A stretch of 64,000 nucleotides of DNA from Variovorax boronicumulans (GTDB lineage Bacteria; Pseudomonadota; Gammaproteobacteria; Burkholderiales; Burkholderiaceae_C), in the NCBI RefSeq assembly GCF_029892485.1, contig NZ_JARXVG010000012.1:1-64000 (forward strand), written 5' to 3'. The position numbers were made by a program, and so were the translations under genes. Shown here piece by piece: positions 6,383 to 14,450 of this stretch (the first letter of the stretch is position 1; each line of letters starts with the position of its first letter). The notes beneath the pieces were generated by a model. The model did not search any database, was not told where the DNA came from, and was given only the letters and a program-made list of their open reading frames with translations.

Positions 6383-8965
6383 TCAGGCCGCCGCCGTCTC
6401 CGCCACCTTGTAGTCGTCGATCTTGTCGAAGTTCAGGTATTGGTAGATCTGCGCGCCGGAGGCATCGAGCACGCCCGTCGCGGCCATGTACTCCTCGCGC
6501 GTCGGGATGCGGCCCAGGCGCGAGCAGATCGCAGCCAGTTCGGCCGAGCCGAGGTACACATTCGTGTTCTTGCCCAGGCGGTTGGGGAAGTTGCGGGTGC
6601 TGGTCGACATCACCGTCGCGCCTTCGCGCACCTGCGCCTGGTTGCCCATGCACAGCGAGCAGCCCGGCATTTCGGTGCGGGCGCCGGCATTGCCGAACAC
6701 GCCGTAGTGGCCTTCTTCGGTGAGCTGCTGCGCATCCATCTTGGTCGGCGGCGCGATCCACAGCTTGACCGGGATGTCGCGCTTGCCTTCGAGCAGCTTC
6801 GATGCGGCGCGGAAGTGGCCGATGTTGGTCATGCACGAACCGATGAACACTTCGTCGATCACGGCACCGGCCACGTCGCTCAGTGTCTTCACGTCGTCGG
6901 GGTCGTTCGGGCAGGCCACGATGGGTTCGTGGATCTCGGCCAGGTCGATCTCGATGACGGCGGCGTAGTCGGCGTCGGCATCGCCCTTGAGCAGTTGCGG
7001 GTCTGCCAGCCAGGCTTCCTGGGCGGCGATGCGGCGTGCGAGCGTGCGGGCGTCGGCGTAGCCTTCGGCAATCATCCACTTCATCAGCGTGATGTTGCTG
7101 TTGATGTACTCCTGGATCGGTTCCTTGTTCAGGTGCACCGTGCAGCCGGCGGCCGAGCGTTCGGCCGAGGCGTCGCTCAGTTCGAAGGCTTGTTCGACCT
7201 TCAGGTCGGGCAGACCTTCGATTTCGAGGATGCGGCCCGAGAAGATGTTCTTCTTGCCCTGCTTGGCCACGGTCAGCAGGCCCGCCTTGATGGCGTACAG
7301 CGGAATCGCGTTGACCAGGTCACGCAGCGTGACGCCCGGCTGCATCTTGCCCTTGAAGCGCACCAGCACCGATTCGGGCATGTCCAGCGGCATCACGCCG
7401 GTGGCGGCCGCGAAAGCCACGAGGCCGGAGCCCGCGGGGAAGCTGATGCCGATGGGGAAGCGGGTGTGGCTGTCGCCGCCGGTGCCCACGGTGTCGGGCG
7501 TCAGCAGGCGGTTGAGCCAGGAATGGATCACGCCGTCGCCCGGACGCAGCGAGACGCCGCCGCGGTTGGCCATGAACTCGGGGAGTTCGTGGTGCATCTT
7601 GACGTCGACCTTCTTCGGGTACGCCGCCGTGTGGCAGAACGACTGCATCACGAGGTCGGCCGAGAAGCCCAGGCAGGCCAGGTCCTTGAGCTCGTCGCGC
7701 GTCATCGGGCCGGTGGTGTCCTGCGAGCCGACCGAGGTCATCTTGGGTTCGCAGTACGTGCCCGGGCGCACGCCCGTGCCTTCGGGCAGGCCGCAGGCGC
7801 GGCCGACCATCTTCTGCGCGAGCGAGTAGCCCTTCTTGGTGTCGACCGGGCTGGTCGGCAGGCGGAACAGCGTGGAGACCGGCAGGCCCAGCGCTTCGCG
7901 CGCCTTGGCCGTGAGGCCGCGGCCGATGATCAGCGGAATGCGGCCGCCGGCGCGCACTTCGTCGAACAGCACGTCGCTCTTGACCTGGAATTCGGCGATG
8001 ACCTTGCCGTCCTTCAGCGCCTTGCCTTCATAGGGGCGCAGCTCGACCACGTCGCCCATGTTCATCTGCGTCACGTCGAGCTCGATCGGCAGTGCGCCCG
8101 AGTCTTCCATCGTGTTGTAGAAGATCGGCGCGATCTTGCCGCCGAGGCAGACGCCGCCGAAGCGCTTGTTCGGCACGAAGGGAATGTCTTCGCCGGTGAA
8201 CCACAGCACCGAGTTGGTGGCGCTCTTGCGCGACGAACCCGTGCCGACCACGTCGCCGGCATAGGCCACGAGGTGGCCGCGGGCGCGCAGGTCTTCGATG
8301 AACTTCACCGGGCCGCGCTTGCCGTCTTCTTCGGGAACGATGCCGGGACGTGCGTTCTTGTGCATCGCCAGGGCGTGCATCGGGATGTCGGGACGCGTCG
8401 TCGCATCGGGTGCGGGCGACAGGTCGTCGGTGTTGATTTCGCCAGCCACCTTGAAGATGCTGACGGTGATGCTCTCGGGCACTTCGGGGCGGCTGGTGAA
8501 CCACTCGGCATCGGCCCAGCTCTGCAGCACGCCCTTGGCGTTGGCGTTGCCCTTGTCGGCCTTTTCCTTGACGTCGTGGAACTGGTCGAACATCAACAGG
8601 GTTTTCTTCAGGCCCTCGGCCGCCACCGCGCCGACTTCGGCGTCGTCCAGCAGGTCGATCATGGGGCTGATGTTGTAGCCGCCGAGCATGGTGCCGAGCA
8701 ATTCGGTGGCGCGTGCGCGCGACAGGAATTCGCTCTTTTCGGTGCCGTGGGCCACGGCCGCGAGGTAGCTCGCCTTGACCTTGGCGGCGTCGTCGACGCC
8801 GGCGGGCACGCGATAGGTGAGCAGGTCCAGCAGAAAGGCACCGTCCTTGGCATTCGCGCTCTTGAGGAGTTCGATCGCTTCAGAGGTCTGCTTCGCGCTC
8901 AGGGGCAGCGGCGGGATACCGAGCGCGGCGCGTTCGGCAACATGGTCAACGTAGGCTTGCAACAT
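6383..8965 (-). CDS. acnB: Aconitate hydratase B
   Basis: Catalyses citrate to isocitrate through cis-aconitate in the TCA cycle and uses a [4Fe-4S] cluster. At 860 residues it matches the usual AcnB length (about 865). The N-terminal HEAT-like domain opens with MLQAYVDHVAERAALG, followed by the swivel domain (near FKVAGEINTDDLSPA) and the catalytic core. Cluster cysteines are recognisable in FIGSCMTN and in PGCSLCMGNQ near the C-terminus. It is the last gene of a minus-strand run that includes tam and mdh. AcnB proteins elsewhere also act as iron-responsive RNA binders, which cannot be judged here. Confidence 0.97.
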   Translation of the reverse strand: MLQAYVDHVAERAALGIPPLPLSAKQTSEAIELLKSANAKDGAFLLDLLTYRVPAGVDDAAKVKASYLAAVAHGTEKSEFLSRARATELLGTMLGGYNISPMIDLLDDAEVGAVAAEGLKKTLLMFDQFHDVKEKADKGNANAKGVLQSWADAEWFTSRPEVPESITVSIFKVAGEINTDDLSPAPDATTRPDIPMHALAMHKNARPGIVPEEDGKRGPVKFIEDLRARGHLVAYAGDVVGTGSSRKSATNSVLWFTGEDIPFVPNKRFGGVCLGGKIAPIFYNTMEDSGALPIELDVTQMNMGDVVELRPYEGKALKDGKVIAEFQVKSDVLFDEVRAGGRIPLIIGRGLTAKAREALGLPVSTLFRLPTSPVDTKKGYSLAQKMVGRACGLPEGTGVRPGTYCEPKMTSVGSQDTTGPMTRDELKDLACLGFSADLVMQSFCHTAAYPKKVDVKMHHELPEFMANRGGVSLRPGDGVIHSWLNRLLTPDTVGTGGDSHTRFPIGISFPAGSGLVAFAAATGVMPLDMPESVLVRFKGKMQPGVTLRDLVNAIPLYAIKAGLLTVAKQGKKNIFSGRILEIEGLPDLKVEQAFELSDASAERSAAGCTVHLNKEPIQEYINSNITLMKWMIAEGYADARTLARRIAAQEAWLADPQLLKGDADADYAAVIEIDLAEIHEPIVACPNDPDDVKTLSDVAGAVIDEVFIGSCMTNIGHFRAASKLLEGKRDIPVKLWIAPPTKMDAQQLTEEGHYGVFGNAGARTEMPGCSLCMGNQAQVREGATVMSTSTRNFPNRLGKNTNVYLGSAELAAICSRLGRIPTREEYMAATGVLDASGAQIYQYLNFDKIDDYKVAETAAA

Positions 8966-9054
8966 CTTTTTTTCTCCGGAAACTGGTCTGACGGGCGAGC
9001 GAGGCGGCCCCTGCGGTCAAGCAAGAGCCGCGCCGCACCCCGTGTTCGGTACGC

Positions 9055-9609
9055 TTACTTCGAGCCGTCCGCACCTTCGAAAAGGGCCTTCGGCGGGTTC
9101 TTCTTCATTTCGGCGGCAAACGCGACTTGCGCGTCGGTCTGGCATTCGTCGGCAATGCGCAGGCCCGCCTTCTGGTTCATCAGCATCGACTTGTTGCCCA
9201 GCTGGAGCCACATGGCGCCGGCACGCGGGTCTTCCAGGCGGATGGCGCCCGTGCGGCTTTCGACCGGGTGCATGCGGAACTTCTGGCCCTTGGTGGTGAT
9301 GTTGAAGAAGCCGGGCTTCTTCTCGTCGGGCGTCACGGTCACGTCGGCGCCGAGTTCGCACTGGGCCTTGCCGATGGACACGCGCTGGGCGACAGCCAGA
9401 TCGGCGTCGGTGAGCACGATGTTGGTTTCGTCAGCGATCGGCGTGACTTCCTCGACAGCCTTGGCGGCCTTGCGGGTGACCTGGCGCTTGGGCGGCGCCT
9501 TCTTGGCTTCGGTGGACTTGGCGGCCGGCTTGGCGGGCGCCGCCGTCTGTGCCATGGCACCGAACGGCAGAGCCAGGGCCAGTGCGGCGATCAGGGCAAT
9601 TTTCTTCAT
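9055..9609 (-). CDS. Exported protein of unknown function in the TCA cluster
   Basis: The 184-residue protein begins with a clear signal peptide (MKKIALIAALALALPFGAMA, cleavage before QTAAP). A Lys/Ala/Pro-rich linker follows (about 22-50), then a globular part with two cysteines (KAQCELGAD and ADECQTD) that could form a disulfide. I do not recognise a named family. It sits 89 bases upstream of acnB and 38 bases downstream of the CitE-like gene, on the same strand, so it may share their transcript. A secreted protein inside a block of cytosolic TCA enzymes is unexpected. A conserved cell-envelope role unrelated to the cycle is equally possible. Confidence 0.8.
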   Translation of the reverse strand: MKKIALIAALALALPFGAMAQTAAPAKPAAKSTEAKKAPPKRQVTRKAAKAVEEVTPIADETNIVLTDADLAVAQRVSIGKAQCELGADVTVTPDEKKPGFFNITTKGQKFRMHPVESRTGAIRLEDPRAGAMWLQLGNKSMLMNQKAGLRIADECQTDAQVAFAAEMKKNPPKALFEGADGSK

Positions 9610-9647
9610 GTGTGGGTTTCCTTGAGGCTGGGTTCGAAGGTTTCGTT

Positions 9648-10646
9648 TCAGGAGGCCGCGAATGCAAACCAGGCTTTCGCCTCGGGAGGCAACGCGCGCC
9701 CTGTTGCGTGGGCGCGCGTCAGAACCTGCCAGAAGTGGCGGTAGCTCGCGCGGTCGTGCAATGTGCCATCAATTTGTGTCGGCGCCCAATCCGCAGCTGC
9801 GGCTTTTGCAATGATTTGTGTAGCAACCTGGATCTGCGCCTCGTCGGGCGCAAAGGCCTCGAGGATGGGGCGGATCTGGTTCGGATGGATGCTCCACATG
9901 CGCGTGTAGCCGAATTCGGTGGCTGCCTTGCGGGCCGCGACGCGCATCGCGTCGGTGTTGTTGAACTCGGTCACCACGCAGTGCGAGGGCACCTTGCCAT
10001 AGGCGTGCGCCGCCGAGGCGATGGCCAGCTTGGCGCGTACCACCAGCGGGTGGGTGAACTGCCCGGCCGCGCCCATGCCGTCGGCGGGAATGGCACCGGC
10101 ATGCGCCGACACGAAATCCATGAGGCCGAAGCTCAGCGACTGCACGCGCGGGTGCGCGGCGATCTCGAAGGCGTTGTGCACTGCCAGGGGCGATTCGATC
10201 AGCACGTGCAGCGGCAGCGCATCGGCATCGGCCGCTTCGAGCGCTGCGACAGCCTGCAACACATCGGCCAGCGATTCGACCTTGGGCACCATCAGGTGGC
10301 TCAGGCGCTGGCCGGCTCGTCCGGCGATGGTGATCACGTCGCCGGCAAAGGCCGGATGGTCGACCGGGTGCACGCGCACGCCGACGCGCATGCCCGGCTT
10401 GGCCACGAGCGCCAGTTCGGTGACGAGCGCGGCATGCTCAGCCTCACCGCCCACCGGGGCACCGTCTTCGCAATCGAGGGTGACGTCGAACACGCAGGCG
10501 CCGAACTCCTCGGCCATCTCGGCTTGGAGCGCGAGGCTCTTCTTCATGCGCGCCTCGACGCCGCTGTAGTGGTCGCACACGGGCAATGTCACCGCGCCGG
10601 CCTGCGCGCCGAGCAGCACTTCACCTGGGTGGACCGTTTTCGTCAT
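9648..10646 (-). CDS. HpcH/HpaI aldolase / citrate lyase beta-like protein (CitE family)
   Basis: A 332-residue member of the CitE-type C-C lyase family, which splits or hydrolyses CoA esters such as citryl-, malyl- or citramalyl-CoA. Diagnostic stretches are DVTLDCEDGAP (acidic metal/CoA region), GVRVHPVDHP, MVPKVES and SIHPNQIRPILEAF. The ATG was chosen because it overlaps the tam stop in an ATGA; a reading that runs on upstream would only read tam out of frame. No citrate lyase alpha or gamma genes are near, so true citrate lyase is unlikely. A malyl-CoA or citramalyl-CoA lyase/thioesterase is more plausible, but the substrate is not determinable here. Confidence 0.85.
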   Translation of the reverse strand: MTKTVHPGEVLLGAQAGAVTLPVCDHYSGVEARMKKSLALQAEMAEEFGACVFDVTLDCEDGAPVGGEAEHAALVTELALVAKPGMRVGVRVHPVDHPAFAGDVITIAGRAGQRLSHLMVPKVESLADVLQAVAALEAADADALPLHVLIESPLAVHNAFEIAAHPRVQSLSFGLMDFVSAHAGAIPADGMGAAGQFTHPLVVRAKLAIASAAHAYGKVPSHCVVTEFNNTDAMRVAARKAATEFGYTRMWSIHPNQIRPILEAFAPDEAQIQVATQIIAKAAAADWAPTQIDGTLHDRASYRHFWQVLTRAHATGRALPPEAKAWFAFAAS

Positions 10647-11422
10647 GCTTTTTTTTGCGCCACGATGAACATGCGCGGGAACGCCAGCAGCCGCTTGCCG
10701 TCGGTGCGCGCCGGATAGGCCTCGTTCACGCGGCCTTCGTATTCGGCCAGATAGCTCGCCTGCAGGTCGGGCGGCAACCGGTCGACGAAGGGCTTCAGGC
10801 CCGTGCCGCGCACCCATTCGACGATGGATGCCGCGTCGGCCATGCGGTGCTGATAGATCGTGTGCCAGACGTCGACGTTGGCCGCCTGCGGCGCCAGCAG
10901 GTCGTAGTAGCCGCCGAGCGGCAGCAGCTGGGTGCGCAGCCGGTCGGCATCGCCGATGGGCTCGGCCCAGGGCGCTTCGGCGGCCAGCGCGCGCATCAGG
11001 CGGTGCGTGGGTTCCTGCCGGTTGTCGGGCATCTGGACGGCGAGCACGCCGCCCGGGGCCAGCGCGTCGAACAGGCGGGGGATCAGCGTTTCGTGATCCG
11101 GCACCCATTGCAGGGACGCATTGGCGTAGATGAGGTCGGGCGCTTGGTCTTGCGGCGCCCAGGTCGCGATGTCGCTCAACTGGAAGCGCGCATTGGGCAG
11201 GCGCTCGCGCGCACTGACCAGCATGGCTTCGGAGTTGTCGGTTCCCAGGGCCTCTGCCTTCGGAAACCGGTTGACCAGCAGCTCGGTGGAGTTGCCCGGC
11301 CCGCAACCGAGGTCGACCACGCGGTCGGCTTCGGCCAGGGGCACCCGCGCCAGGAGTTCCTGTGCGGGGCGGGTGCGCTCGTCCTCGTAGCGACGGTAGA
11401 GCGTGGGGTTCCAGTCGAGCAT
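10643..11422 (-). CDS. tam: Trans-aconitate 2-methyltransferase
   Basis: SAM-dependent enzyme that methylates trans-aconitate, a spontaneous isomer of cis-aconitate that inhibits aconitase. The 259-residue protein starts MLDWNPTLYRRYEDERTRPA, typical of Tam. It has the class I SAM motif VVDLGCGPGNSTELL near 35-50, the acidic GTDNSEAML and LIYANASLQWVPDH. It overlaps the CitE-like gene by four bases and follows mdh after 18 bases. Its place in one run with acnB fits a metabolite-repair role for the TCA cycle. Confidence 0.92.
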   Translation of the reverse strand: MLDWNPTLYRRYEDERTRPAQELLARVPLAEADRVVDLGCGPGNSTELLVNRFPKAEALGTDNSEAMLVSARERLPNARFQLSDIATWAPQDQAPDLIYANASLQWVPDHETLIPRLFDALAPGGVLAVQMPDNRQEPTHRLMRALAAEAPWAEPIGDADRLRTQLLPLGGYYDLLAPQAANVDVWHTIYQHRMADAASIVEWVRGTGLKPFVDRLPPDLQASYLAEYEGRVNEAYPARTDGKRLLAFPRMFIVAQKKA

Positions 11423-11440
11423 GCCGGGCGGGCCTTGGCT

Positions 11441-12427
11441 TTACAGCAGGTGGGCCACGCCGGCGCGTTCGCCTTCGAGTTCTTCGAGGGTCTTGTTGAT
11501 GCGTTCCTGGCTGAATGCATCGATCTCCAGGCCTTCGACCAGCTTGTACTCACCGTTTTCGCAGGTGACCGGGAAGCCGAACATCACGTCCTTCGGAATG
11601 CCGTACTGGCCGTCCGACGGAATGCCCATGGTGACCCACTTGCCGTTGGTGCCCAGGGCCCAATCGCGCATGTGGTCGATGGCGGCGTTGGCGGCCGAAG
11701 CAGCCGACGACAGGCCGCGGGCCTCGATGATGGCCGCACCGCGCTTGCCGACGGTCGGCAGGAAGGTGTTGGCGTTCCATTCCTGGTCGTTGATCAGCTT
11801 GGCAACGCTTTCGCCGTTGACGGTGGCGAAGCGGTAGTCGGCGTACATCGTGGGCGAGTGGTTGCCCCAGACGGTGAGCTTCTCGATGTCGGCCACGGCC
11901 TTGCCGGTCTTGGCGGCGATCTGGCTGGCGGCGCGGTTGTGGTCCAGGCGCAGCATGGCGGTGAAGTTCTTGCGCGGCAGGTCCGGTGCGCTCTTCATGG
12001 CGATGTAGGCGTTGGTGTTGGCGGGGTTGCCGACCACGAGCACCTTGACGTTGCGGCTGGCGACGGCGTTGAGGGCCTTGCCTTGCGCCGTGAAGATGGC
12101 GCCGTTGACGGCCAGCAGCTCGGCACGTTCCATGCCGGGACCGCGGGGACGCGAACCGACCAGCAGGGCGTAGTCGGCGTCCTTGAAGGCGGTCATCGGG
12201 TCGCCGTGGGCTTCCATGCCGGCCAGCAGCGGGAAGGCGCAGTCGTCCAGTTCCATCATCACGCCCTTGAGCGCCTTCTGGGCCTTCTCGTCGGGGATTT
12301 CAAGCAGTTGCAGGATGACCGGCTGGTCTTTGCCGAGCATTTCGCCGGAAGCGATACGGAACAACAGGGCGTAACCGATTTGACCGGCGGCACCGGTGAC
12401 GGCAACGCGGACGGGCTTTTTGCTCAT
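11441..12427 (-). CDS. mdh: Malate dehydrogenase (NAD-dependent)
   Basis: Oxidises malate to oxaloacetate in the TCA cycle. The 328-residue protein belongs to the long betaproteobacterial/cytosolic-type MDH group. It has the NAD-binding segment VAVTGAAGQIGYALLF, the substrate-binding arginines in SRPRGPGMERAELL, NPANTNAYIA and the catalytic His in VWGNHSPTMYAD. GGAG stands just before the ATG. It is the first gene of the minus-strand TCA run and diverges from gntR. A TAAAAT hexamer (12531-12526, minus strand) is a possible -10 box. Confidence 0.97.
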   Translation of the reverse strand: MSKKPVRVAVTGAAGQIGYALLFRIASGEMLGKDQPVILQLLEIPDEKAQKALKGVMMELDDCAFPLLAGMEAHGDPMTAFKDADYALLVGSRPRGPGMERAELLAVNGAIFTAQGKALNAVASRNVKVLVVGNPANTNAYIAMKSAPDLPRKNFTAMLRLDHNRAASQIAAKTGKAVADIEKLTVWGNHSPTMYADYRFATVNGESVAKLINDQEWNANTFLPTVGKRGAAIIEARGLSSAASAANAAIDHMRDWALGTNGKWVTMGIPSDGQYGIPKDVMFGFPVTCENGEYKLVEGLEIDAFSQERINKTLEELEGERAGVAHLL

Positions 12428-12555
12428 GGGAAGACTCCAGAAGGTGATGAAACGGTGTCGGCGCTCTCGTGGGGCGCCAAGGTCCGACGGGGGAAACAGT
12501 GTCCCGCGGCGCGAGACCGGCCCGCATTTTAAGCCGATTCAATGAGCCTCGTCTT

Positions 12556-12573
12556 ATGTCTTATATAAGATAT
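12556..12573. promoter_or_regulatory. Probable operator palindrome between mdh and gntR
   Basis: ATGTCTTATATAAGATAT is an 18-base palindrome with one mismatched pair; its core TCTTATATAAGA is perfect. A further GTCTTAT lies directly upstream (12551-12557), giving a partial third half-site. It starts 25 bases upstream of the possible mdh -10 and 37 bases before the gntR start, so a bound regulator could affect both genes. An 18-base A/T-centred palindrome fits a GntR/HutC dimer site; that GntR itself binds here is inference. Confidence 0.65.
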
Positions 12574-12609
12574 CCTCGGGGGCCCCGCCACGGCGCACCC
12601 ACCGCTGCC

Positions 12610-13368
12610 ATGAACACCCCCACCGCCCTCGACGAGCCCGCGACGCCGTCTTTCAGTCCGCTCTACCAGCAGATCAAGACATTGATCCTGCAGAGCCTGC
12701 AGGCGGGCGAGTGGAAACCGGGTGAGCCAATCCCGAGCGAGATGGACCTGGCCGTGCGCTATCGCGTGAGCCAGGGCACGGTGCGCAAGGCCATCGACGA
12801 GCTCTCGGCCGAAAACCTGGTGGTGCGGCGCCAGGGCAAAGGCACCTTCGTCGCCACGCATGCCGAGCAGCATGTGCAGTACCGCTTCCTCAAGCTGGTG
12901 CCCGATGCCGGCGATCCGAACACCGAAGGCCCCGCGGACCGCACCATCGTCGATTGCAAGCGCCTGCGCGCGTCGGCCGACGTGGCCCGGGCGCTCGGCC
13001 TTCGCACCGGCGACGCCGTGCTGCAGGTGCGCCGCGTGCTCGCCTACGCGGGGGTGCCGACCATCCTCGAAGACCTCTGGCTGCCCGGCACGCCCTTCAA
13101 GGGACTCACGGCCGAACGGCTTCGCGCCTGGCCCGGGCCGATGTATTCGCTCTTCGAAACCGAGTTCGGCGTTCGCATGGTGCGCGCCGAAGAAAAGATC
13201 CGCGCGGTGCTGCCCGACGCGGAGCAGGCCCTGCTGCTCGATGTGACGCGGCAGATGCCGCTGCTGAGCGTGGAGCGCGTGGCCCACACGTACCACGACA
13301 TGCCGATGGAACTGCGCCGCGGCCTCTATCGCACCGACACGCACCACTATCGCAACCAGCTGGGCTGA
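12610..13368 (+). CDS. GntR-family (HutC subfamily) transcriptional regulator
   Basis: The 252-residue protein has an N-terminal winged helix (about 18-85): SPLYQQIKTLILQSLQ, GEPIPSEMDLAVRYRVSQGTVRKAIDELSAENLVVRRQGKGTFV. It is followed by a UTRA-type ligand domain (about 100-245) ending in MELRRGLYRTDTHHYRNQLG. An upstream in-frame ATG at 12556 lies inside the palindrome, so I take the later ATG. It stands between mdh and sdhC and is divergent from the former and codirectional with the latter, so control of TCA genes by an organic acid is likely but not proven. Confidence 0.9.
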   Translation: MNTPTALDEPATPSFSPLYQQIKTLILQSLQAGEWKPGEPIPSEMDLAVRYRVSQGTVRKAIDELSAENLVVRRQGKGTFVATHAEQHVQYRFLKLVPDAGDPNTEGPADRTIVDCKRLRASADVARALGLRTGDAVLQVRRVLAYAGVPTILEDLWLPGTPFKGLTAERLRAWPGPMYSLFETEFGVRMVRAEEKIRAVLPDAEQALLLDVTRQMPLLSVERVAHTYHDMPMELRRGLYRTDTHHYRNQLG

Positions 13369-13561
13369 CAGCGCATCGACATGGAACATCGATTCAATCG
13401 CCTTGCATCGCCCGCACCCCGGGCGCAACATGCTCCGAACTCAATAGCAACCCACTGCCGCAGTGCGCCGACTCGGGCAAGTCCGATGCGCGATGGTGCA
13501 TTGCAATAGAATTTTGCGTTGTTTGCATTTCCGCAGAAGAAACAAAAGCGTTCGCTCTCAG

Positions 13562-13585
13562 AACAAGCCAACAAGCCAACAAGTC
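13562..13585 (+). repeat. Three tandem octamers in the sdhC leader
   Basis: AACAAGCC is repeated twice directly and followed by AACAAGTC, then by looser copies up to about 13600. The array ends shortly before the sdhC start. It may be an unstructured A-rich leader that helps translation, or chance. The rest of the 242-base gap between gntR and sdhC shows no gene and no clear promoter. Confidence 0.6.
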
Positions 13586-13610
13586 ACAAAGCCACGAAAG
13601 CATCCCCTCA

Positions 13611-14057
13611 ATGACAGAGCTTGCAACTCCCCCCCGGCCGCCGCGTCGCGAATTCCGAAACATCAATGCGTTCACCGATCTCAGGACCTACCGCCTGCCG
13701 CCCGCCGGCATCGTGTCGATCCTGCACCGCGTCAGCGGCGTGATCATGTTCCTGCTGCTGCCGTTCATCATCTGGATGTTCGACACGTCGCTGTCATCTG
13801 ATTATTCGTTCGCCAAATTCAAGGCCGCGTTCAACACCGGCATCGGCTTTGCTCCGGGATGGTTCTTCAAGCTCGTGGCGCTGGCCCTGATCTGGGCCTA
13901 CCTGCACCACTTCATCGCTGGCTTGCGCCACCTCTGGATGGACGTGAGCCACGCAGCGGTAACCAAGGAATTCGGCCACACCTCGGCCGTCGTCACGCTG
14001 GCCCTGAGCGTCCTGCTCACCTTGGTGCTCGCCGCCAAGCTGTTCGGTTTTTACTGA
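13611..14057 (+). CDS. sdhC: Succinate dehydrogenase cytochrome b556 subunit
   Basis: Membrane anchor of complex II that binds heme b and ubiquinone. The 148-residue protein has an N-terminal cytoplasmic part with R-x-Y-R-L-P-P, then three membrane helices (about 38-60, 85-108 and 122-145). SILHRVSGVIMF carries the conserved Ser/Arg of the quinone site. The His in HHFIAGLRHLWMD is a heme ligand. The ATG follows the A-rich leader. It is the first gene of sdhCDAB-E. Confidence 0.96.
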   Translation: MTELATPPRPPRREFRNINAFTDLRTYRLPPAGIVSILHRVSGVIMFLLLPFIIWMFDTSLSSDYSFAKFKAAFNTGIGFAPGWFFKLVALALIWAYLHHFIAGLRHLWMDVSHAAVTKEFGHTSAVVTLALSVLLTLVLAAKLFGFY

Positions 14058-14069
14058 GAAGGAGCCCCC

Positions 14070-14435
14070 ATGTCTGTGAATTACGGCTCCAAGCGCATCG
14101 TCGTCGGCGCTCATTACGGTTTGCGCGACTGGCTCAGCCAGCGCATCACGGGCGGCCTGATGGCGCTCTTCACGGTCATCCTGCTCGCACAGCTGATCTT
14201 CTCGCGCGGCCCCATCGGCTACGACCTCTGGGCCGGCATCTTCGCCGCGCAGTGGATGAAGGTGCTGACCTTCTCGGTCATCGTCGCCCTGCTCTATCAC
14301 GTGTGGGTCGGCATGCGCGACGTGTGGATGGACTACGTCCAGCCCGTCGGCATCCGTCTCGTGCTGCAAATTTTCACCATCGTCTGGCTTGTCGGTTGTG
14401 CGGGTTGGGCCATTCAAGTGCTTTGGAAGATCTGA
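14070..14435 (+). CDS. sdhD: Succinate dehydrogenase hydrophobic membrane anchor subunit
   Basis: The second membrane anchor of complex II, 121 residues with three predicted helices (about 25-45, 55-80 and 92-118). DWLSQRITGGLMALFT and HVWVGMRDVWMDYV are the typical SdhD segments; the His of YHVWVGMRD is the expected heme region. AAGGAG is placed well before the ATG, 12 bases after sdhC. Confidence 0.96.
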   Translation: MSVNYGSKRIVVGAHYGLRDWLSQRITGGLMALFTVILLAQLIFSRGPIGYDLWAGIFAAQWMKVLTFSVIVALLYHVWVGMRDVWMDYVQPVGIRLVLQIFTIVWLVGCAGWAIQVLWKI

Positions 14436-14450
14436 CCTGACATCCCCACC

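Noticed and set aside
6440..9625. A 1061-codon plus-strand frame opposite acnB
   Set aside because: It is the antisense shadow of a high-G+C gene; acnB matches a known family over its full length.
9648..11306. A 552-codon frame joining tam DNA to the CitE-like protein
   Set aside because: The first 220 codons are tam read in another frame; the true start is the ATG overlapping the tam stop.
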